A stretch of 11,600 nt of DNA, from positions 1 through 11,600 of the forward strand of contig JAECRX010000005.1 of NCBI GenBank assembly GCA_016292335.1, in the 5' to 3' direction. Positions 8,402-11,600 of this stretch are shown one piece after another. Numbering within the stretch: the first letter of the stretch is position 1; each line of letters begins with the position of its first letter. Below the pieces are notes generated by a model that was not told the DNA's origin, searched no databases, and saw only the letters and a program-made list of their open reading frames with translations. The position numbers and the translations under genes are program-made. The DNA comes from Candidatus Sifarchaeum subterraneum (GTDB lineage Archaea; Asgardarchaeota; Sifarchaeia; Sifarchaeales; Sifarchaeaceae).

Positions 8402-9853
8402 TCAAATAGAATCTTCGATATCAAGAATGCCCCTAACAAATATCCGTTCATGTAGTCCGTGATCTCTTGAAATCTTTTTAGGGATGGTAATTTCATGCCG
8501 ATGATTAGGATGTCCTTTTCGGAATTCACGGACCTTTACAACAAAAGACATGATTTTTTGTGAGTCAATCTTTCCAAAATCATCAAAAATCTTAAAGATA
8601 AGAGTGAGAATTTCATTTATGTTACCAATTTCTCTCCAAAAGAGAATTACATTGTCCTTCCTTTTCCATTTTTTGAACCCAAGTTTTGATAAAGTCCTAA
8701 ATTTCTTTACTAAGTGTCTAAGATTTTCATATTTTTCTTCTACTTTCTTTTCGAAAAAATCTACTTCTTTCTTGTCGAATTCATTTCGAGTGTCTACCTC
8801 AAGCGATGAGCCCATAGGAATAGAAATATTAATCCTAAATGAATTAGAAACTCTTTTTATATGAACACCAAAGGGTAGATTTAGTTCACCTTGCTGTTCA
8901 AGCTTTTCCACAAATTCCTTTTGGTCTATTTCATTTTTTGAAATTGATTTTAATACGTTGTAACCCTCAGGTATTTCTGATTTTTCAGAAATTATGGAAT
9001 AGATCTCATCTTTTTCAAGGATTTTTCCAGATTTTTCTCGTTGTACATGCCATGAAGAATTGCACAAGACATTTCTGCATTTTACTGTATATGATCCATC
9101 ATCATAATTGGTAAAAACTAATGTATTGTTGAAACAATGTGGGCATTTGTATTCAACCATACTATAATTCTCATAAGGAACTTCAACAATTCGATAGATA
9201 GATTGAATAGCATCGAACAAGGTTGCATCTGAAGGAACAAAATGAATTTCAACTAAGTTCCGTAACTTAATATTTATATCATTGGCAGCCTCTGAATTTT
9301 TACTTATAAGCTCACGAAGATGATATGTCGATTCTTTGGTGTCTATCTCAACTAAATTTGTACGTAATAGAATCAATATTTTATCAAATAATTTCGTGAT
9401 ACTTACATCATTTTTTCTAAAAATCTTCAAAAGTTCATTGTGAATCTCTTTTAGAGATGAAGTCCTCTTTTTCTTAAATTTCTTAAATAACCAGTTCTTT
9501 TTTATGATATTATAAACATGGAAATTTATTTTGTCTTTAAGGACAGAGAAAAGATGCAATAGTTCTTGTTTGGTGAAATCTTCAGAAGTTTTGGACTTGC
9601 CCGTCTCCAGATCAGTAGCACTAACTAAAAGAACTTTATTTGGGTAATATATTGTGGTTAAAGGAAATTCATTGATGAGAAAGTTGTTAGATAGTTCCTT
9701 GAGCTTTGTACGAATAGAGCCGCGGCTTTTTCCAAGCATTTTTGCAATTTTTTCGATTGTTGCCCCCTTTTCAAACTTAATAAATTCGAAAACTTTTAGG
9801 GAGAGGGGGGATGAAAGTGTTCGAAGAATTGTTAGATCCTCGATTTTGGTCAT
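8402..9853 (-). CDS. Winged-helix DNA-binding protein with internal zinc ribbon; probable operon regulator
   Basis: 483 aa. Residues 8-62 look like an ArsR/MarR-type winged helix: PLSLKVFEFI, then TIEKIAKMLG as the second helix and SRGSIRTKLKELS as the recognition helix. Residues 95-200 are basic and helical. A four-cysteine zinc ribbon follows: Cys237-P-H-Cys240 and Cys259-x4-Cys264. About 365-445 is helical with Lys/Arg-rich stretches. The end, HEITIPKKISRDHGLHERIFVRG (broken here as HEITIPKK and ISRDHGLHERIFVRG), resembles one AbrB/SpoVT swapped-hairpin half. The protein thus has two or three possible nucleic-acid-binding parts. It is first in the operon with the 58-aa and Rad50-like genes, and a palindrome lies at its likely promoter, so autoregulation is a natural inference. 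ATG is at 9853-9851; no strong SD precedes it, which fits a short-leader first gene. It may be more than a repressor, for example the DNA-targeting part of the ATPase. Confidence 0.8.
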   Translation of the reverse strand: MTKIEDLTILRTLSSPLSLKVFEFIKFEKGATIEKIAKMLGKSRGSIRTKLKELSNNFLINEFPLTTIYYPNKVLLVSATDLETGKSKTSEDFTKQELLHLFSVLKDKINFHVYNIIKKNWLFKKFKKKRTSSLKEIHNELLKIFRKNDVSITKLFDKILILLRTNLVEIDTKESTYHLRELISKNSEAANDINIKLRNLVEIHFVPSDATLFDAIQSIYRIVEVPYENYSMVEYKCPHCFNNTLVFTNYDDGSYTVKCRNVLCNSSWHVQREKSGKILEKDEIYSIISEKSEIPEGYNVLKSISKNEIDQKEFVEKLEQQGELNLPFGVHIKRVSNSFRINISIPMGSSLEVDTRNEFDKKEVDFFEKKVEEKYENLRHLVKKFRTLSKLGFKKWKRKDNVILFWREIGNINEILTLIFKIFDDFGKIDSQKIMSFVVKVREFRKGHPNHRHEITIPKKISRDHGLHERIFVRGILDIEDSI

Positions 9854-10194
9854 GTCAACTACATCCAGAGTAGTGTACTAATCTGATAACATCTTTTCTC
9901 CTAGGTCCTAAAATAGGAACCCTTTTTTCTGAGATAGTTATATTCACTCGAGAATTTAATTCTTTTCCTCAAATCATTTTTTCAAATAGTTATTCCGATA
10001 AAAAAAGTTGGTTGGAAAAAAAACTGTGTTAAGCTTAATTTTAGAGATAGTTCTTGTGGAAACTGTTTAACAACCCTATTCTTAGGAAAGATTTAATCGC
10101 TTATTTTCAGACCCACCCTAGGGAGTGTATAGTTCTAGGAATTTCATTCGTGAATAAAATATACAATTTTTTTCTTATGTGCGTTTTCATGTGG
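9854..10194. other. Gene-free AT-rich intergenic region
   Basis: Apart from the palindrome at 9904-9921 I see no gene. Short open frames have no SD or recognisable sequence. CCTAGG-type fragments recur (near 9900, 10118-10123 and 10136), and a small TTCA-TTCG-TGAA palindrome lies near 10143-10154. These could be further operator half-sites or debris. Confidence 0.5.
9904..9921 (-). promoter_or_regulatory. Palindrome overlapping a TATA-like core; candidate operator/promoter of the minus-strand operon
   Basis: On the minus strand GGTTCCTA and TAGGACC flank TTT: 7-bp arms with one extra T. The centre, CTATTTTAG, is a TATA-like core preceded by a purine-rich AGAAAAAAGGG that could act as BRE. 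The core is about 57 bases before the ATG at 9853, placing a start near 9885 and a leader of about 30 bases. A dimeric winged-helix protein bound here would block TBP. On the plus strand the same arms followed by T6 (9923-9928) mimic a terminator, but no plus-strand gene ends nearby. Confidence 0.42.
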
Positions 10195-10198
10195 AAAA
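10195..10198 (-). terminator. T-run downstream of the tRNA
   Basis: On the minus strand the tRNA 3' end (A at 10209) is followed after 10 bases by TTTT within ACTTTTCC, with further T-rich sequence beyond. Short T-runs commonly end archaeal tRNA transcripts. No hairpin is needed or seen. Confidence 0.35.
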
Positions 10199-10208
10199 GT
10201 ATGTGGAG

Positions 10209-10411
10209 TGGGGCCGCCGGGATGTGTTCGGAAGGAAGTTCCCCTCATTTCCTTTGAACCCGGGATTCGGCTTAGCAAAGTTGTTTTTTGCCAATTTTCC
10301 TGCGCCCCAGGCAGGGAGTGTACCAGCTCTATTCTTAGACGGATAGAGGATCATACCAATCCAGTTCATGAATCGCTTACGCGATTCTCAGAATAGCTAG
10401 ACCACGGCCCC
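10209..10411 (-). tRNA. tRNA-Pro(GGG) interrupted by four introns, none at the canonical 37/38 site
   Basis: Five exons on the minus strand: 10411-10395, 10358-10351, 10317-10296, 10265-10254 and 10223-10209. They sum to 74 nt and fold into a normal cloverleaf: acceptor GGGGCCG with CGGCCCC (7 of 7), D stem GTCT/TGAT with loop AGCTTGGTA, anticodon arm CCTGC-CTGGGGC-GCAGG (U33, anticodon GGG, G37), variable AAATC, T arm CCGGG-TTCAAAT-CCCGG, discriminator A73, no encoded CCA. The inserts are 36 nt after base 17, 33 nt after 24, 30 nt in the variable loop and 30 nt after 58. BHB-like motifs with 3-nt bulges cut two-one are visible for three: CTAG/CTGG with bulges CTA and ATT; GTAT/GTAC with GAT and ACT; GTTC/GAAC with AAA and ACA. 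The variable-loop insert has a strong 8-bp internal stem, TTGGCAAA/TTTGCTAA, but only two central pairs in the BHB helix. Short repeats at the junctions make exact borders movable by 1-3 nt. A pseudogene is the alternative, but every stem is intact. Confidence 0.85.
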
Positions 10412-10790
10412 TATTTATAGATGGCTACTATAGTATCGTATAATCAAGCCAAGTGAACTACCCACTGACAGGTCAGCAAATTTCCTGCATTACCATCGGA
10501 CAGCTCAGATAGGCCTCAGGCCCCGCAGCTCCAGCGGTAGGGTATATCCACCCAGAAGAAATAGGAGATGAACGTTTAAAAACATTGTGCTGAAACACGT
10601 GCTTCATCACTCCTTTCAAAGGGGAGCCCCATTTCAATGGCTAGTAGGGAATATCCTTCAAATAGGTCTGTAACATCCTCTACGCTCTATAAAAAAGTTC
10701 AATGCTATTTTCTTTGAGATTCACTTGACTTATCTTCTGCAAATACTCCTTTTTTACTTAATCCTTTTTCTTCTGGAATCTTTTTAGTTT
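10412..10790. other. Intergenic region with GC-rich hairpins, possible insertion-element debris
   Basis: No gene is recognisable. Small inverted repeats include GGCCTCAGGCC (10512-10522) and CCGC/GCGG (10523-10526 with 10534-10537). On the minus strand GTGGGTAGTTCAC (10465-10453) resembles the terminal sequence of some IS605-family right ends, and CTCC-TTT/AAA-GGAG pairing at 10610-10626, followed on the minus strand by GTGATGAAGCACG, resembles the hairpin plus GATGAA motif at 654-685 and 11510-11535. These are suggestive only. The last 100 bases are T-rich and lead into the promoter of the GTPase gene. Confidence 0.35.
10438..10443 (-). promoter_or_regulatory. Candidate TATA box for the tRNA gene
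   Basis: TTATAC on the minus strand lies 27-32 bases upstream of the first tRNA base, the distance expected for an archaeal TATA box if transcription starts at or near the mature 5' end. A better-looking TATAAATA abuts the tRNA itself and is too close to act at +1. Confidence 0.28.
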
Positions 10791-10807
10791 AAAGAAGTAT
10801 ATATATT
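10791..10807 (+). promoter_or_regulatory. BRE/TATA promoter of the MglA-like gene
   Basis: AAAGAAG (10791-10797) followed by TATATATATT (10798-10807) matches an archaeal BRE plus TATA box. Transcription would start near 10826-10831, about 20 bases before the ATG at 10850, leaving room for the SD at 10838-10843. Confidence 0.55.
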
Positions 10808-10849
10808 ATTCTATACGCAAAATACATTGACCCATTCAGGGTGTATCCG

Positions 10850-11419
10850 ATGGTACGAAAATCTTCTGATGGAAATATTCATTTAAAAATTGTCTTTTAT
10901 GGTCCTAGCCCTTCGGGAAAAACAACAAGCCTCAAGTGGATGTTCGAAAACTTTGAAAGCCTTAAAAGGGGAGGATTTACCTCAATTGAGGATCCTGGAG
11001 GACGAACGTTATATTTTGATTATACGGCTATATCTGCAGGTAAAAAAATATTTCTTGATGTGTATACTACAGCAGGAAGACGCCGATATCTCCCACAAAG
11101 AAAAATCGTGTTGCAAGGAGTAGACGGACTTGTTTTTATTGCAGACTCATCGAGAAATATGCAAAAATTAAACATAGAGTCGTTAAATGAACTCAAAGAA
11201 ATCCTAAGACCTCAACAACTAGGAAACGATATCCCTTTTGTATTGATGTTAAATAAGAGAGATTTACCCGATGCAATGTCAAGAAAAGAAATACTTACGA
11301 AGTTAGACCTCCCTAGATATCCAACATATGAGACCATAGCTATCAAAGGACTTGGATTGAAAAGAGCCTTTCAAAGTATTGCAAGAGAAGTTTTACTTCG
11401 ACAAATCTATAAAGTATGA
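10850..11419 (+). CDS. MglA-like small Ras-superfamily GTPase
   Basis: 189 aa from the ATG at 10850; AGGGTG (10838-10843) is an SD 6 bases upstream, so I prefer it to the in-frame GTG at 10841. In numbering from this ATG: P-loop GPSPSGKTT (18-26); switch I region with DPGGRTLYFDY (48-58); switch II TTAGRRRYLPQRK (73-85), where the usual DxxG is replaced by the MglA-type T-x-x-G pattern without the Asp; LQGVDGLVFIADSS (88-101), a block very like MglA; LNKRD (134-138) for guanine recognition; and AIKGLGL (164-170) at the G5 region. MglA proteins are cytoplasmic switches for polarity and motility in bacteria, usually with a roadblock/MglB GAP; archaeal homologues are mostly uncharacterised. No roadblock gene is in view. 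MglA has Pro-Gly-Gln in switch II; here it reads Ala-Gly-Arg, so the Gln position is changed. Family confidence is high, cellular role unknown. Confidence 0.88.
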   Translation: MVRKSSDGNIHLKIVFYGPSPSGKTTSLKWMFENFESLKRGGFTSIEDPGGRTLYFDYTAISAGKKIFLDVYTTAGRRRYLPQRKIVLQGVDGLVFIADSSRNMQKLNIESLNELKEILRPQQLGNDIPFVLMLNKRDLPDAMSRKEILTKLDLPRYPTYETIAIKGLGLKRAFQSIAREVLLRQIYKV

Positions 11420-11509
11420 TATATTAATCTAAAGCACTTCCTATTTTCATTCTTTTGTCTATTTCTATATGAAATAGCAAAAAATTACAGGGTTCGAGCG
11501 AGAATGCTT

Positions 11510-11543
11510 TCTCCCTTCAGGGGGGAGATGAATCGCGTTTTTT
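11510..11543 (+). terminator. Hairpin plus T-run after the GTPase gene
   Basis: TCTCCC (11510-11515) pairs with GGGAGA (11523-11528), followed by TGAATCGCG and T6 (11538-11543). It lies about 90 bases after the GTPase stop and could end its transcript. The GAGATGAATCGCG tail is similar to the sequence after the hairpin at 654-675, so this may also be an IS605-like right end. The remaining sequence to 11600 shows no gene. Confidence 0.42.
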
Positions 11544-11600
11544 CTATCGTATTCCGTGGTGTTTTTATACCTCTTTGTCCATATAGCTAGTGATCCGATC

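Noticed and set aside
10200..10275. SRP, 5S or RNase P RNA, suggested by TTCGGAAGGAAG, CCGAACACATCCC and GGCTTAG
   Set aside because: The matches are short and out of order for those RNAs, and the same bases are fully explained by the exons and intron of the minus-strand tRNA-Pro.
10333..10348. Anticodon arm CTCTAT/ATAGAG with CTA, suggesting a pyrrolysine-type tRNA
   Set aside because: Its loop is 10 bases, and using it breaks the cloverleaf. It is the internal stem of the second intron; CCTGC-CTGGGGC-GCAGG is the proper anticodon arm.
10187..10369. 60-codon minus-strand open frame
   Set aside because: It runs through the tRNA exons and introns and has no SD or homology I recognise.
10518..10560. 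A second tRNA, because GCAGCTCCAGCGGTAGGGT looks like a D arm
   Set aside because: No matching acceptor strand, T arm or anticodon arm could be found downstream, even allowing introns.

Overview
The window looks archaeal. It carries a proline tRNA interrupted at several non-canonical places by inserts that mostly fit the archaeal bulge-helix-bulge (BHB) splicing motif, a CooC-type nickel-insertion ATPase of the CO dehydrogenase/acetyl-CoA pathway, an MglA-type Ras-like GTPase, a TATA/BRE-like promoter, and a surface protein with about 35 N-glycosylation sequons. Base composition is AT-rich, TTG and possibly GTG starts occur, and some genes have clear Shine-Dalgarno sequences. An Asgard-type (Promethearchaeota) lineage or a related anaerobic acetogenic/methylotrophic archaeon would fit, but nothing here proves the phylum.

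Layout. 1-690: decayed mobile DNA, namely an IS630-like transposase with several in-frame stops, followed by what looks like the right end of an IS200/IS605 (tnpB) element. 761-4768 (+): a 1335-aa secreted, membrane-anchored glycoprotein with a signal peptide, beta-rich N-terminal domain, alpha/alpha-toroid glycosidase-like domain, five Ig-like repeats and one C-terminal TM helix. 4943-5743 (+): CooC-like ATPase with the CxC metal site. 5753-5912: convergent intergenic region with a tnpB C-terminal scar on the minus strand and a 23-bp hairpin. 5897-9853 (-): a three-gene operon reading leftwards: a 483-aa winged-helix/zinc-ribbon protein, a 58-aa protein, and a 777-aa Rad50-like ATPase with a zinc hook and a degenerate Walker B. 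9854-10849: a long gene-poor region with the interrupted tRNA-Pro(GGG) on the minus strand and more insertion-element-like hairpins. 10850-11419 (+): MglA-like GTPase. 11420-11600: a hairpin with a T-run and no gene.

How the parts relate. The minus-strand cluster is the only clear operon: the first two genes are 20 nt apart, the second and third overlap by 26 nt, and two genes have strong SDs. A palindrome overlapping the probable TATA box suggests that the first gene's protein controls the operon. The surface protein, CooC-like protein and GTPase are separate units and no direct partner genes (CODH subunits, MglB/roadblock, Mre11) are visible. The two strongest items for follow-up are the tRNA-Pro gene, which assembles into a perfect 74-nt cloverleaf only after removal of four inserts of 36, 33, 30 and 30 nt, and the regulator/small protein/Rad50-like operon, which I cannot match to a named system.
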